64,000 bases of DNA from Dolosigranulum savutiense (lineage in GTDB: Bacteria > Bacillota > Bacilli > Lactobacillales > Carnobacteriaceae_A): the NCBI RefSeq assembly GCF_039830095.1, contig NZ_CP142435.1, positions 1,550,001-1,614,000 on the forward strand, given 5' to 3'. Of this stretch, positions 17,829-27,707 are shown piece by piece; within the stretch, counting starts at the first letter, position 1, and the number at the start of each line of letters is the position of its first letter. The notes under the pieces are model-generated. The model did no database searches. It saw only the letters and a program-made list of their open reading frames with translations, and was not told the origin of the DNA. A program made the translations under genes and the position numbers.

Positions 17829-18226
17829 TGACAGTGGCAACAAACTATAATGTAGACCGACAATATAATCATAATTATCGGGCGGAAACAACTGCAACGT
17901 CACGTCCTTATTCAAAAGAGAACGTTACTGCCAAACCACGACGTACCCTTGTACATAAAGGAATAACTAAAGCTGAAAAAGTGGTTGTTGGTATGTTTGT
18001 AATTATATTGATTGCCATGACAGTTTGGTACTTATCAAGCTCGGTAGCAGTCGCTCAGGTCAACCGACAAGTGCAAGATTTAAAAGGACGGATTGAAAAG
18101 ATGACGACTGAAAATAATAATTTAGAGCAAAATATCCAAGAATTATCGCGCTATGATCGCGTATATAGTATTGGTGAACAATCAGGATTAAACTATTCAG
18201 AAGAAAATATAAGGAATGTCGAATAA
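17828..18226 (+). CDS. ftsL: Cell division protein FtsL
   Basis: FtsL is a bitopic membrane protein that joins DivIB and DivIC at the septum and helps activate septal synthesis. The 132-residue protein has a basic cytoplasmic tail of about 55 residues, one membrane segment (about 55-75, VVVGMFVIILIAMTVWYL) and an extracellular coiled coil (QVNRQVQDLKGRIEKMTTENNNLEQNI). Sequence similarity within the family is low; the place between rsmH and the penicillin-binding protein supports the name. The ATG at 17828 overlaps the rsmH stop (TGATG); a GTG at 17834 is better spaced from GGAGGA (17819-17824). Confidence 0.88.
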   Translation: MTVATNYNVDRQYNHNYRAETTATSRPYSKENVTAKPRRTLVHKGITKAEKVVVGMFVIILIAMTVWYLSSSVAVAQVNRQVQDLKGRIEKMTTENNNLEQNIQELSRYDRVYSIGEQSGLNYSEENIRNVE

Positions 18227-20472
18227 TGGTAAAATTTAAGAAGCATCATTCAAAAAACTATGCGAAGCGAAACAGAAAAATTTTTGGATGGCTTCTTTTT
18301 TCGTTGTCTGGGTTAGTGATGGTTTCATTTATTATACGCTTTTCATTCATTATGCTGACGGGAACGGTAGATGGGGTTGATTTGAACCAATTAGGCACAT
18401 CTCTTCACAGTATAGGACAAGTGATTGAAGCGCGACGAGGAACAATTTTTGATCGGAATGAACAGACAATTGCGACAGATGCACTGTCATATAAGATGAT
18501 TGCTGTGTTGACAGATGCTTGGTCACCGATAGAGAAGCCTATCCATATTCAAGATCCTGAAGCAGTTGCAGATGTATTAGATGAGTATTTGACGATGAAG
18601 AAGTCAGAAATACTAGATAAACTAACTTCTTCTGCTGCACAAGTTGAATTTGGAGCTGATGGGAGTAACTTATCTTACGATCAAAAAAATAAAATAGAAG
18701 AAGCACTTAAGGCTGAAGGATTAACAGGAATTGAATTTCAGGAAAGTCAATCTCGTTTGTATCCAAATGGTGTCTTCGCTTCACATATTGTTGGACTTGC
18801 ACAATCAGATAGTGACGAAGAAGCTGATAATCACCATTTAGAAGGAGTAATGGGGTTGGAGCACCACTTTGATGATTTATTAAGTGGTGAAGATGGTGTA
18901 CAACACTATCAAAAGGATGGTGACGGTTATGCACTTCCGAATGAAAAAGAACAGCGAGAAGAAGCTGTCGATGGCATGAATTTACATCTAACGTTGGATC
19001 GTCGCTTGCAAGTATTCTTAGAAAATGTATTGGATGATCAAGATAAACTGTATCATCCGGCTAATATGTCAGCGACTGTGATGGACGCGAAGACAGGTGA
19101 AATATTAGCTACTTCACAGCGGCCAACATTTAACCCTATGACTAAAGAGGGACTGGACGATACGTGGCAAACTTTTTTAACGGAGCACGAGTTTGAACCA
19201 GGATCGACGTTGAAGATATTTACATTAGCTGCAGCAATTGAAGAAGGTATCTTCAATCCCAATGAATTCTACCAATCAGGGCAATACCGTGTGGATGATG
19301 GTGTGGTGAATGATTGGAACAGAGACTGGGGGACGATCACATATTTAGAAGGACTACATCGTTCTAGTAACGCCGCTTTTGTTAAACTAGTAGAAAAAAT
19401 GGGTTATGAGACATGGAAAAGTTATCTTGATCGATTTGGTTTTGGTCAACTGACAGGTATTTCATTGCCCAATGAACAGATGGGGAGCAACCCGTTTAAT
19501 TGGGAATTACAAAAAGCTAATACTGCTTTTGGTCAAGGAATTACTGTAACGGCAATGCAAATGCTGCAAGCGATGACTGCTATTACCAATGATGGTGAGA
19601 TGATTCAGCCAACAATTGTATCAGGGATATCTGATCAGACAGGCGCACATAGAGAAGTAGCGATTACTTCGAAAGGTCAACCTATTTCGCCAGAAACTGC
19701 TCATCAAGTGTTGGAATACTTAGCACAAGGGGTTGAGAGTGAGCAAGGGACAGCTATTGGGTATCATACAGAAGGGATACGAATTGCGACCAAAACAGGA
19801 ACAGCACAATTTATTAATCCAGAGACAGGGGCATATTATATGACAGCTCCGAACTTTATTTATTCCTCTCTATCAGCATTCCCAAGCGATGATCCGAAAT
19901 ATGTTGTCTATATCACAGTACAACAGCCACAATTAATTGATAAAACAGGTGGGATGATTGTACAAGATATTTTCCACCGACTAAAAGATCGTCTTTTAAT
20001 GAAGGAACAGTCGTTAGTTGCAGAAGGTGATGGACCGCAACCTGCTGAAGTAGTTGAGATGCCAGATGTTGTTGGGTTAAGTGTGCAAGAAGCGCAGGAA
20101 CAATTAAATAATCAACGGTTGACAGTCATTGGTAATGGGGAAGTGATTAATGCACAATTACCAAAACCGGGGACTACAATATACTATGGCGAACGTCTAT
20201 TTTTGCAGACAGATGGACCACTCACATTACCAGATCTTACTGGTTGGTCGAGAAATGATCTATTAAGATTGCAAGAATTCATAGATATAACATTCAATTT
20301 TGAAGGGGAAGGTTATGTGAATGAGCAAAGTGTTGAACCGGGACTAGTAATTGAACCAGGAACAACGGTAAGTGTCACTTTAAGTCAACCAAATCGATTC
20401 GAAACAGAGACCCCTCCGGATGAATTATGGAATGAGTCGACATTTATTCAAGGGGAAGTTTCGAATCAATAA
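18226..20472 (+). CDS. pbp2x: Septal penicillin-binding protein PBP2X/PBP2B type with PASTA domains
   Basis: The class B transpeptidase that cross-links septal peptidoglycan. The 748-residue protein has an N-terminal membrane anchor (about 21-45), a dimerisation domain opening with EARRGTIFDRN, and the transpeptidase domain with the active-site serine in STLK (327-330), SSN (380-382) and KTGT (523-526). Two PASTA repeats follow at about 615-740 (PDVVGLSVQEAQEQL and LPDLTGWSRNDLL), typical of Gram-positive septal PBPs. It is beta-lactam sensitive in this family. Its ATG overlaps the ftsL stop. Confidence 0.95.
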   Translation: MVKFKKHHSKNYAKRNRKIFGWLLFSLSGLVMVSFIIRFSFIMLTGTVDGVDLNQLGTSLHSIGQVIEARRGTIFDRNEQTIATDALSYKMIAVLTDAWSPIEKPIHIQDPEAVADVLDEYLTMKKSEILDKLTSSAAQVEFGADGSNLSYDQKNKIEEALKAEGLTGIEFQESQSRLYPNGVFASHIVGLAQSDSDEEADNHHLEGVMGLEHHFDDLLSGEDGVQHYQKDGDGYALPNEKEQREEAVDGMNLHLTLDRRLQVFLENVLDDQDKLYHPANMSATVMDAKTGEILATSQRPTFNPMTKEGLDDTWQTFLTEHEFEPGSTLKIFTLAAAIEEGIFNPNEFYQSGQYRVDDGVVNDWNRDWGTITYLEGLHRSSNAAFVKLVEKMGYETWKSYLDRFGFGQLTGISLPNEQMGSNPFNWELQKANTAFGQGITVTAMQMLQAMTAITNDGEMIQPTIVSGISDQTGAHREVAITSKGQPISPETAHQVLEYLAQGVESEQGTAIGYHTEGIRIATKTGTAQFINPETGAYYMTAPNFIYSSLSAFPSDDPKYVVYITVQQPQLIDKTGGMIVQDIFHRLKDRLLMKEQSLVAEGDGPQPAEVVEMPDVVGLSVQEAQEQLNNQRLTVIGNGEVINAQLPKPGTTIYYGERLFLQTDGPLTLPDLTGWSRNDLLRLQEFIDITFNFEGEGYVNEQSVEPGLVIEPGTTVSVTLSQPNRFETETPPDELWNESTFIQGEVSNQ

Positions 20473-20519
20473 AATGTATTATAAAGATAAGTGAAGATTA
20501 TGAACTGTGGAGGGTTGTT

Positions 20520-21488
20520 ATGAAACAAATTGCCTATGTGTGGCCATTATTGTTCAGTTTATTAAGTACTATTTTAATAATGCGCCCATTAATTAAGTAT
20601 TTCCGAAAAAAACAATTAGGACAGACAACATTAGATGAAGGTCCCAGCTGGCACCGCCAAAAGTCTGGGACTCCCACAATGGGCGGCGTGGCTATTATTT
20701 TAGCAGCTACGTTGACGATTGTTTTGACAGCAATTATTGATGGAACATTTGACCAACAATTATTTATTTTGTTATTTGTACTGTTGTTGTTTGGTGGGAT
20801 TGGATTTGTTGATGATTATATTAAAGTTATTATGAAACGAAATCTGGGTATCACAAGTAAACAAAAATTTATTGCCCAAATGTTTGGTGGGATTATTTTT
20901 TATATCATGTTACGCCAAACAACGGTAATTTCAACGTTATATATACCGTTTGTTGGCAGTGTTGATATTGGCCTGTTTTATGCGTTGTTTATTGTGTTTT
21001 GGATGACGGGATTTTCCAACGCAACCAATTTAACAGATGGGATTGATGGCTTGCTGTCAGCAACCAGCTTAATTGCTCTGGGGACATATGCTTACGTGGC
21101 TATTATTCAAGATCAAATCGGTGTTTTATATTTTATTTTGGCCTTGATGGGAGCAATTTTTGGCTTCTTTCTTTTCAACAAAAAACCTGCTCATATTTTT
21201 ATGGGAGACGTTGGTTCACTCGCTATTGGTGCATCATTTGCGGCGATTGCCATTTTATTAAATCGAGAATGGTCACTACTATTTATCGGAATAATTTATG
21301 TCATAGAAACGGCTAGTGTAATGATTCAAGTTGCTTACTTTAAGCGGACAGGCAAACGTATATTTAAAATGACGCCAATTCACCATCATTTTGAGATGGA
21401 TGGCTTGAGTGAATGGCAAATCGTTGGACTGTTTTCACTCATTACGTTGGTAGTTTCTATCGCGACTGTCTGGTTAACTGTGATATAA
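20520..21488 (+). CDS. mraY: Phospho-N-acetylmuramoyl-pentapeptide-transferase
   Basis: MraY transfers phospho-MurNAc-pentapeptide to undecaprenyl phosphate, making lipid I at the membrane. The 322-residue protein is strongly hydrophobic with about ten membrane segments. Conserved loops are present: GTPTMGGV near residue 50, FVDDYIKV near 100, NLTDGIDGLLS near 172, IFMGDVGSLAIG near 228 and the histidine-rich MTPIHHHFE near 285. AGGGTTG-type ribosome sequence precedes the ATG. A strong terminator follows only 12 bases after its stop, which is unusual inside this cluster. Confidence 0.97.
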   Translation: MKQIAYVWPLLFSLLSTILIMRPLIKYFRKKQLGQTTLDEGPSWHRQKSGTPTMGGVAIILAATLTIVLTAIIDGTFDQQLFILLFVLLLFGGIGFVDDYIKVIMKRNLGITSKQKFIAQMFGGIIFYIMLRQTTVISTLYIPFVGSVDIGLFYALFIVFWMTGFSNATNLTDGIDGLLSATSLIALGTYAYVAIIQDQIGVLYFILALMGAIFGFFLFNKKPAHIFMGDVGSLAIGASFAAIAILLNREWSLLFIGIIYVIETASVMIQVAYFKRTGKRIFKMTPIHHHFEMDGLSEWQIVGLFSLITLVVSIATVWLTVI

Positions 21489-21500
21489 TGTGAAGAGAGT

Positions 21501-21528
21501 AAAACTGGAGTGAATGCTCCAGTTTTTT
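21501..21528 (+). terminator. Strong terminator between mraY and murD
   Basis: AAAACTGGAG (21501-21510) pairs perfectly with CTCCAGTTTT (21517-21526) around TGAATG, followed by a T-run. It is a textbook intrinsic terminator or attenuator inside the dcw cluster. Confidence 0.9.
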
Positions 21529-21582
21529 AATACAAATTTGTCAAGGGATGTAAAGAATCTACTAGACTGAGAGGGAAATATT

Positions 21583-22965
21583 GTGAAAAAAACAAATCAA
21601 TTTAAAGATAAGAAAATATTAGTGTTAGGTTTAGCCAAGAGTGGGTTGAATGTAGCTAAATTGTTACATCAGTTAGGTGCTCTGCTTACAGTGAATGATT
21701 ATAAGCCATTTGATGAGAATCCGGAAGCACGGGAATTATTGAATCTAGGAATTAAGGTCATTACTGGGGAACATCCGGCTGATTTGTTAGAAGAGCAGTT
21801 CGAGTGGGTTGTTAAGAATCCAGGTATTCCGTATTCAAATCCAGTCGTTCAGGCGGCCATACAACGCAATATTCCAGTGATAACAGAAGTTGAGGTAGCG
21901 AATCGAGTCGCTGATGCTCGCCTAATTGCTATTACTGGGACGAATGGTAAGACAACAACAACGGCTTTAACAACTGCTATATTGAATCAAGACCGAACAG
22001 AGGGGCAAGCTTATGCGGTGGGAAATATTGGCGTGCCTATCAGTCAAGTTGTACGTGAAGCAGGACCAGCAGACGATTTAGTGACAGAGATGTCGAGTTT
22101 TCAACTGTTAGCAACCCCTTCGCTTCGTCCCGCTATTGCAGCCATTACGAATCTATATTCAGCGCACTTGGATTACCATGGTTCTCGTGAGGAGTATGTT
22201 GCAGCGAAGCTAAATATTACAGCCAATCAGACACCGGATGATTATTTGATTTATAATAGTGACCAGGAAGAATTAGCACAATGGGTAAAAGAAAAGTCAC
22301 AAGCCACGTTGATTCCCTTCTCTATTGAACGTGCTGAAGTGACTGGTTGTTATAGTGATGAACAATATATCTATTTTAAAGAAGAGGTAGTAGCCGCTGT
22401 CTCTGATGTAGCCCTATCTGGACGTCATAATTTGCAAAATGTGTTAGTTGCCGTTGCGATTGCGAAGTTAAGTCATGTGAGTAATGAGGTTATTCAAGTT
22501 GTTTTGCAACAATTTTCTGGAGTAGCGCATCGTAGCCAATATGTTGATACGGTGAATGATCGTTTATTTATTAATGATTCAAAAGCAACTAATGCGCTAG
22601 CAACGAGTAAAGCACTGGCCGGCTTTGAGCAACCCATTATTCTATTAGCGGGTGGATTGGATCGCGGTGAATCATTTGATCAACTTATCCCTCATCTGGA
22701 GCGCGTGAAAGCTATTATATCTTTCGGTGAGACGGGTGAACAACTGGAAACATTTGCTAAATCACAAGGGGTCCCTTTTGCGGAAAAAGTTGATACATTA
22801 ACACAGGCTGTCGAAGTGGCGTATGCTAAGAGTATGCCGGGAGATGTCATTCTTTTATCGCCAGCTTGTGCTAGTTGGGATCAATATCCAAACTTCGAAA
22901 AACGGGGCGAGGAATTTATTGAGTTAGTCGCAAAAGAACGTCGAAAGGATGGTAATAATGAGTAA
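21583..22965 (+). CDS. murD: UDP-N-acetylmuramoyl-L-alanine--D-glutamate ligase
   Basis: MurD adds D-glutamate to UDP-MurNAc-L-alanine in the cytoplasm. The 460-residue protein has the N-terminal Rossmann segment (KILVLGLAKSGLNVAKLL), the ATP-binding loop GTNGKTTTT at 119-127, and the C-terminal NDSKATNALAT and LLAGGLDRG motifs. The start is a GTG at 21583, with GAGAGGGA upstream. It lies behind the mraY terminator, so it needs read-through or its own promoter; I see only a weak candidate (TTGTCA at 21538, TACTAG at 21560). It overlaps murG by 8 bases. Confidence 0.97.
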   Translation: MKKTNQFKDKKILVLGLAKSGLNVAKLLHQLGALLTVNDYKPFDENPEARELLNLGIKVITGEHPADLLEEQFEWVVKNPGIPYSNPVVQAAIQRNIPVITEVEVANRVADARLIAITGTNGKTTTTALTTAILNQDRTEGQAYAVGNIGVPISQVVREAGPADDLVTEMSSFQLLATPSLRPAIAAITNLYSAHLDYHGSREEYVAAKLNITANQTPDDYLIYNSDQEELAQWVKEKSQATLIPFSIERAEVTGCYSDEQYIYFKEEVVAAVSDVALSGRHNLQNVLVAVAIAKLSHVSNEVIQVVLQQFSGVAHRSQYVDTVNDRLFINDSKATNALATSKALAGFEQPIILLAGGLDRGESFDQLIPHLERVKAIISFGETGEQLETFAKSQGVPFAEKVDTLTQAVEVAYAKSMPGDVILLSPACASWDQYPNFEKRGEEFIELVAKERRKDGNNE

Positions 22966-24109
22966 GCGTAAATTACGTGTGTTACTAACGGGTGGAGGAA
23001 CAGGGGGGCATATTTACCCAGCATTAGCAGTTGCTGATCGGTTAAAAATGCTTCAGCCAGAAGTAGAGTTTCTTTATGTTGGAACAGAACGAGGTTTAGA
23101 GAGTGATGTGGTTCCAGCAAAGGGGTATTCATTTGAATCTATTCACATTGAAGGATTTAGTCGCAAATTAAATTTCGAAGGATTAAAATACAACTTAAAA
23201 ACGATGAAATTGTTCTTCACAAGCTTAAAGCGCGCGCAAAAGATTTTACAAGATTTTCAGCCGGATGTCGTTGTAGGAACAGGTGGTTATGTGAGTGCAC
23301 CGGTCATCTATAAGGCAAGTCGCCTGAATATCCCAACTGTTATTCATGAACAAAATAGTGTTGTCGGAATTACCAATAAATTTTTGGCTCGATTTGTTGA
23401 TAAGATTGCTATTTGCTTTGAAGAAGCCTATGAACCATTTGAAAAATATGCGGATAAAGTAGTTTTGACTGGAAATCCTCGTGCACAGGAGGTAGTGAAA
23501 GATATCCAACCGGGTGAGTTAAACCGGTTAGGCTTAGCAACTGACCGACCAACTGTACTTATTTTTGGCGGATCACGCGGAGCTAGTGCGATTAATCAAG
23601 CATTTATCGATGCGTATGAGCAATTTGTTGAAAAAGATTATCAAGTACTATTCGTCTCTGGGGCTATTCATTATGAAGCAATTCAAAAACAAGTTAATGC
23701 TATGTCAGCGCCCCATCATAATGTGCACGTTTTTCCGTATATTGAGAACATGCCGGAAGTGTTTACTGAAATTGATCTAGTTGTTGGAAGAAGTGGGGCA
23801 ACATCTCTAGCGGAAATTACAGCGCTGGGCTTACCAAGTATTTTAATTCCTAGTCCGAATGTCACCGCTGATCATCAGACGAAAAATGCGATGAGTTTAG
23901 TGCAAAATAAAGCGGCTAAACTAATTCCTGAATCACAATTAACGCATTCGGTTCTTGTTGATGCCATCGATCGATTGATGTCCAATAAGACATTGCGAAT
24001 TGAAATGGCACAGCATTCAAAATCATTAGGCCGTCCTGAAGCAGCAGATCATTTAATTGAAGTGATGCTATCCTTAATTAAGCAACAGTTAAGTGAAGGT
24101 GACGTTTAA
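22958..24109 (+). CDS. murG: UDP-N-acetylglucosamine--lipid I transferase MurG
   Basis: MurG adds GlcNAc to lipid I, making lipid II on the inner face of the membrane. The 383-residue protein has the N-terminal glycine-rich LLTGGGTGGHIYPALAVA, the second glycine loop VVGTGGYVSAP, the HEQNSVVGITNK segment and the UDP-GlcNAc site with GGSRGASAIN and GRSGATSLAEI. The frame opens at 22949, but the ATG at 22958 is 8 bases after GAAAGGA and is the standard start. It overlaps the end of murD and is followed by divIB at a shared TAATG. Confidence 0.97.
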   Translation: MSKRKLRVLLTGGGTGGHIYPALAVADRLKMLQPEVEFLYVGTERGLESDVVPAKGYSFESIHIEGFSRKLNFEGLKYNLKTMKLFFTSLKRAQKILQDFQPDVVVGTGGYVSAPVIYKASRLNIPTVIHEQNSVVGITNKFLARFVDKIAICFEEAYEPFEKYADKVVLTGNPRAQEVVKDIQPGELNRLGLATDRPTVLIFGGSRGASAINQAFIDAYEQFVEKDYQVLFVSGAIHYEAIQKQVNAMSAPHHNVHVFPYIENMPEVFTEIDLVVGRSGATSLAEITALGLPSILIPSPNVTADHQTKNAMSLVQNKAAKLIPESQLTHSVLVDAIDRLMSNKTLRIEMAQHSKSLGRPEAADHLIEVMLSLIKQQLSEGDV

Positions 24110-24933
24110 TGAAAACTAACAATCAAAAAACATATCGTGCGATTATTTTATATAGTCTATTTAGTCTGATCTTGATTGGGGCAATTTACTTGCTATCACC
24201 ACTGAATCGTATTGCTAGCATTCATGTTTCTGGTCATCATTATGCCCAAGAGGAAACAATTATAGAACAGTCGACTTTAAATATCGGAGATGAATTATGG
24301 AATAATTTATTGAAGAAGGATACGATTGCTAATCGTATCGTGAACGGTAGTCCGGAAATAAAATCAGCTGATATTTCTTTGCGCTATCCTAACCATGTTG
24401 AAGTAGCGATTGAAGAATACGAAATTGTTGCTAACTTGAAGACGGCTGGAGAAGATCAGTATATTGCCGCGCTTAGCAATGGTGAGTTGTTTCATAGTGA
24501 GAAAGCACCGTATGCGGACAAGCCAGTGTTAGTTAATTTTGATACAGATAAGGTGTTAGCTCAGTTAATTGCCGAACTAGCTGATGTTGATGCCAAAGTA
24601 TTACAATTAATGTCAGACATTGAGCTGCTTCATTCAGAGCGGAATTCTCAATTAATTAGTATTTCTATGAATGATGGGAATCAAGTGCTAGCCAGTATTT
24701 CTAGCGTCTCAGAGAGAATTAATTTATATCCAAGCTTGGTGGCTGAAGTGGATGGGCAAACCGGTGTCTTTGATTTAGAGGCCGGAGCATACTTTATTCC
24801 TGGCGCAACCATTGAGAGTCTCAACTACGAACAAGAACGGTCAGTGGATGAGTCACTTGAAGTAGGAGAAGAACAAGATGCATCAGAAATACCCGCAGAA
24901 TCTAACGACCCCGAAAATGTTACCGAATCGTAA
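24109..24933 (+). CDS. divIB: Cell division protein DivIB/FtsQ
   Basis: DivIB is a bitopic protein of the FtsL-DivIB-DivIC complex that regulates septal wall synthesis. The 274-residue protein has a short cytoplasmic tail, one membrane segment (about 12-30), then a POTRA domain starting near IASIHVSGHHYAQEETIIEQS and a beta domain with RYPNHVEVAIEEYEIVA. The last 40 residues are acidic and probably disordered. The ATG shares a base with the murG stop. No clear terminator precedes the ftsA leader. Confidence 0.92.
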   Translation: MKTNNQKTYRAIILYSLFSLILIGAIYLLSPLNRIASIHVSGHHYAQEETIIEQSTLNIGDELWNNLLKKDTIANRIVNGSPEIKSADISLRYPNHVEVAIEEYEIVANLKTAGEDQYIAALSNGELFHSEKAPYADKPVLVNFDTDKVLAQLIAELADVDAKVLQLMSDIELLHSERNSQLISISMNDGNQVLASISSVSERINLYPSLVAEVDGQTGVFDLEAGAYFIPGATIESLNYEQERSVDESLEVGEEQDASEIPAESNDPENVTES

Positions 24934-25094
24934 TAGTTAGCCCTTTTTATATTGAAACTTTTAAGATATAATGAAAGTAGTGTCTTTTATGCAAAAAAAT
25001 AGAAGAACATTAAACAAAATTAAATGTTTATGGTAAAATATAGGGGATAGATAGAAAAATAAACATCTATAAGATATAGGAGGTTTCAATTACG
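24934..25094 (+). promoter_or_regulatory. ftsA leader with candidate -10 elements
   Basis: The 161-bp gap holds a perfect TATAAT (24967-24972) and a later GGTAAAAT sequence near 25030, both without good -35 elements, then AGGAGGT before ftsA. Separate transcription of ftsAZ from here is likely but unproven. Confidence 0.4.
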
Positions 25095-26417
25095 ATGAAA
25101 AATGGGGTTTATACAAGCCTAGACATTGGAACCACTTCAATTAAAGTGATTGTCAGTGAAATAAATAATGGGCAGTTAAATGTTATTGGAGTCGGCAGTG
25201 CAGAATCAAACGGACTCAAGCGGGGAATGATCGTTGATATTGACCAAACTGTTCGCGCGATTAAGAGTGCGGTTAAGCAAGCATCCGATAAGTCGGGAAT
25301 TGCCATCGAACACTTAATTGTCGGTGTACCTGCTTCAAATGTCGTTATCGAACCGTGTCATGGTGTTATCTCGGTTAAGGAAAATTCAAAAGAAATCAGC
25401 TCGAATGATGTGATTCAAGTATTAGAACAATCGATAGCTAATATTATCCCAGCCGAGCGAGATTTGTTATCAGTTATGTTAGAAGAATTTATTGTTGATG
25501 GATTTGATGAAATTAATGATCCAAGAGGAATGGTGGGCCAACGCCTAGAACTATACGGTACAGCAATATCTGTACCGAAGACAATTCTTCATAATATAAA
25601 AAAATGTGTGGAACAAGCAGGCTATGTCGTACAAAACTTGATCTTGCAACCACAAGCGATGGCACAAGTAGCCTTAAGTGATGATGAACGTAACTTTGGT
25701 GCTGTACAAATTGATTTGGGAGGTGGACAGACCACTGTATCAGCAGTGCATGACCACCAACTGAAGTATTCAACCGTAATTCAAGAAGGTGGCGAATATG
25801 TCTCGAAGGATATTTCAATCGTCTTGAATACATCACAGCGCAATGCCGAGAACTTGAAACGTGAGGTTGGCTTTATTGGGCAACAATCTGATAATACGGT
25901 TCACGTTGATGTTGTCGGTAAGAATGAACCTGAGCTTGTGGAAGAATCATACATTGGAGAAATTATAGAAGCACGATTAGTTCAGATTTTTGAGAAAGTC
26001 AAAACTGAACTTGATAAGATAAGTGCCTTAGACTTGCCAGGTGGTGTCATCATATCAGGTGGCGCAGCCTCAACACCAGGTATCAAGCAATTGGCAAAAG
26101 ATATTTTCGGTGTGCGCACATCAGTCTACGTACCGGATTACATGGGAATTCGTTCTGCACAATATACAGTAGCAGTTGGATTAACACGGTATGAGGCGGG
26201 GTTAACGGACGTACAACGCGTCGTTGACATAGCTTTATTGAAGAAAATGGGTGTTTATGTTCCAACGACTTCACAGATAGTAGAACCAAAAGCTTCTATC
26301 CAAACAACAAGGTCACCAGAACGCTCAGCACCTACACAGGAAGTTGAGTCATTCAATCGTGAAGAGAGCACTTTTGGAGATAAAGTGAAAAATCTCTTCT
26401 CATCATTCTTTGAATAG
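25095..26417 (+). CDS. ftsA: Cell division protein FtsA
   Basis: FtsA is an actin-like ATPase that anchors FtsZ to the membrane. The 440-residue protein shows the actin-type phosphate-1 motif SLDIGTTSIKV near residues 8-18, the SHS2/1C subdomain after it, the phosphate-2 motif QIDLGGGQTTVS near 207-218 and the GGVIISGGAASTPGI adenosine motif. The last residues DKVKNLFSSFFE form the amphipathic membrane-targeting helix. A strong AGGAGGT site precedes the ATG. It is 37 bp upstream of ftsZ, the usual pair. Confidence 0.97.
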   Translation: MKNGVYTSLDIGTTSIKVIVSEINNGQLNVIGVGSAESNGLKRGMIVDIDQTVRAIKSAVKQASDKSGIAIEHLIVGVPASNVVIEPCHGVISVKENSKEISSNDVIQVLEQSIANIIPAERDLLSVMLEEFIVDGFDEINDPRGMVGQRLELYGTAISVPKTILHNIKKCVEQAGYVVQNLILQPQAMAQVALSDDERNFGAVQIDLGGGQTTVSAVHDHQLKYSTVIQEGGEYVSKDISIVLNTSQRNAENLKREVGFIGQQSDNTVHVDVVGKNEPELVEESYIGEIIEARLVQIFEKVKTELDKISALDLPGGVIISGGAASTPGIKQLAKDIFGVRTSVYVPDYMGIRSAQYTVAVGLTRYEAGLTDVQRVVDIALLKKMGVYVPTTSQIVEPKASIQTTRSPERSAPTQEVESFNREESTFGDKVKNLFSSFFE

Positions 26418-26454
26418 TCATTAATGAGCATAATTTTTCAGGAGGAATCAGATA

Positions 26455-27684
26455 ATGGACTTAGGTTTAGACAATAACGTATCAAATGGAGCAAAAATTA
26501 AAGTAATTGGTGTTGGTGGAGCCGGTGGTAATGCCGTTAACCGTATGATTGAAGATGGTGTCGAAGGTGTTGAATTCATCGTTGCTAATACGGATATTCA
26601 AGCATTAGACTTGAACCGTGCCGAGACTAAAATTCAACTTGGATCAAAATTAACTCGTGGATTAGGAGCAGGGGCTAATCCAGAAGTAGGCCGTAAATCA
26701 GCTGAAGAAAGTGAAGAGCAAATTGCTAATGCGCTTGAAGGAGCAGATATGGTCTTCGTTACAGCTGGTATGGGTGGTGGAACCGGAACGGGAGCAGCAG
26801 GTATTATTGCTGGAATCGCCCAAGAACAAGGCGCACTAACAGTTGGTGTGATTACCCGTCCGTTTACTTTTGAAGGACCGAAGCGTGGACGTTTTGCGGC
26901 AGAAGGTATTGCCCAAATGAAAGAGAATGTTGATACATTAGTGACAATTTCGAACAACCGCTTGCTTGAAATTGTTGATAAGAAGACACCAATGATGGAA
27001 GCTTTCCGTGAAGCAGATAACGTGCTGCGTCAAGGGGTACAAGGAATTTCAGATTTAATTACGAACCCAGGTTATGTTAACTTGGACTTCGCTGATGTGA
27101 AAACTGTTATGGAAAACCAAGGTTCTGCCTTAATGGGAATTGGTTCAGCATCTGGGGAAAACCGTACCTCTGAAGCAACGAAAAAAGCAATTAGCTCACC
27201 ATTATTGGAAGTGTCGTTGAATGGAGCAGAGAATGTTTTATTAAACATTACCGGAAGTGAAGACTTGACTTTATTCGAGGCACAGGATGCATCAGACATT
27301 GTATCTGCAGCTGCAAGTGGTGATGTGAACATTATCTTCGGTACATCTATTAATGAAAGTTTAGGCGATGAGGTTGTCGTTACTGTTATTGCAACAGGTA
27401 TTAACGGCAAAGACATGGGTGATAAATCGGCTAGCCAATCGAACTCTAGTACAACAAATCGTCCAAGCCCAACGCAGCGTCGTCAATCGACTGCAAGTTG
27501 GCGCTCATCAAGTTCAGATGAGCAAGCTCAATCGCAACCGGAACAACCAAGACGTGAAGTTGACCGTTCAGAAAATTTATTTAGCTCTTCACAAGATAAT
27601 CGTCAAGAGAACAACCATCAGGCGAACTCGAATGATGATGAATTAGATACACCACCATTTTTCAGACGTCGCCGTAAGAAGTAA
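26455..27684 (+). CDS. ftsZ: Cell division protein FtsZ
   Basis: FtsZ is the tubulin-like GTPase that forms the division ring. The 409-residue protein has [12 protein letters not shown] near residues 19-31, the tubulin signature GGGTGTG at 107-113, the T7 loop NLDFADVK near 203-210, a long variable linker rich in serine, glutamine and asparagine (about 325-390), and the conserved C-terminal peptide [15 protein letters not shown] that binds FtsA and SepF. AGGAGGAAT precedes the ATG. In many relatives a ylmE gene follows; here sepF follows directly. Confidence 0.98.
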   Translation: MDLGLDNNVSNGAKIKVIGVGGAGGNAVNRMIEDGVEGVEFIVANTDIQALDLNRAETKIQLGSKLTRGLGAGANPEVGRKSAEESEEQIANALEGADMVFVTAGMGGGTGTGAAGIIAGIAQEQGALTVGVITRPFTFEGPKRGRFAAEGIAQMKENVDTLVTISNNRLLEIVDKKTPMMEAFREADNVLRQGVQGISDLITNPGYVNLDFADVKTVMENQGSALMGIGSASGENRTSEATKKAISSPLLEVSLNGAENVLLNITGSEDLTLFEAQDASDIVSAAASGDVNIIFGTSINESLGDEVVVTVIATGINGKDMGDKSASQSNSSTTNRPSPTQRRQSTASWRSSSSDEQAQSQPEQPRREVDRSENLFSSSQDNRQENNHQANSNDDELDTPPFFRRRRKK

Positions 27685-27707
27685 TGAAATAGAAGGAGTT
27701 AGAGGCG

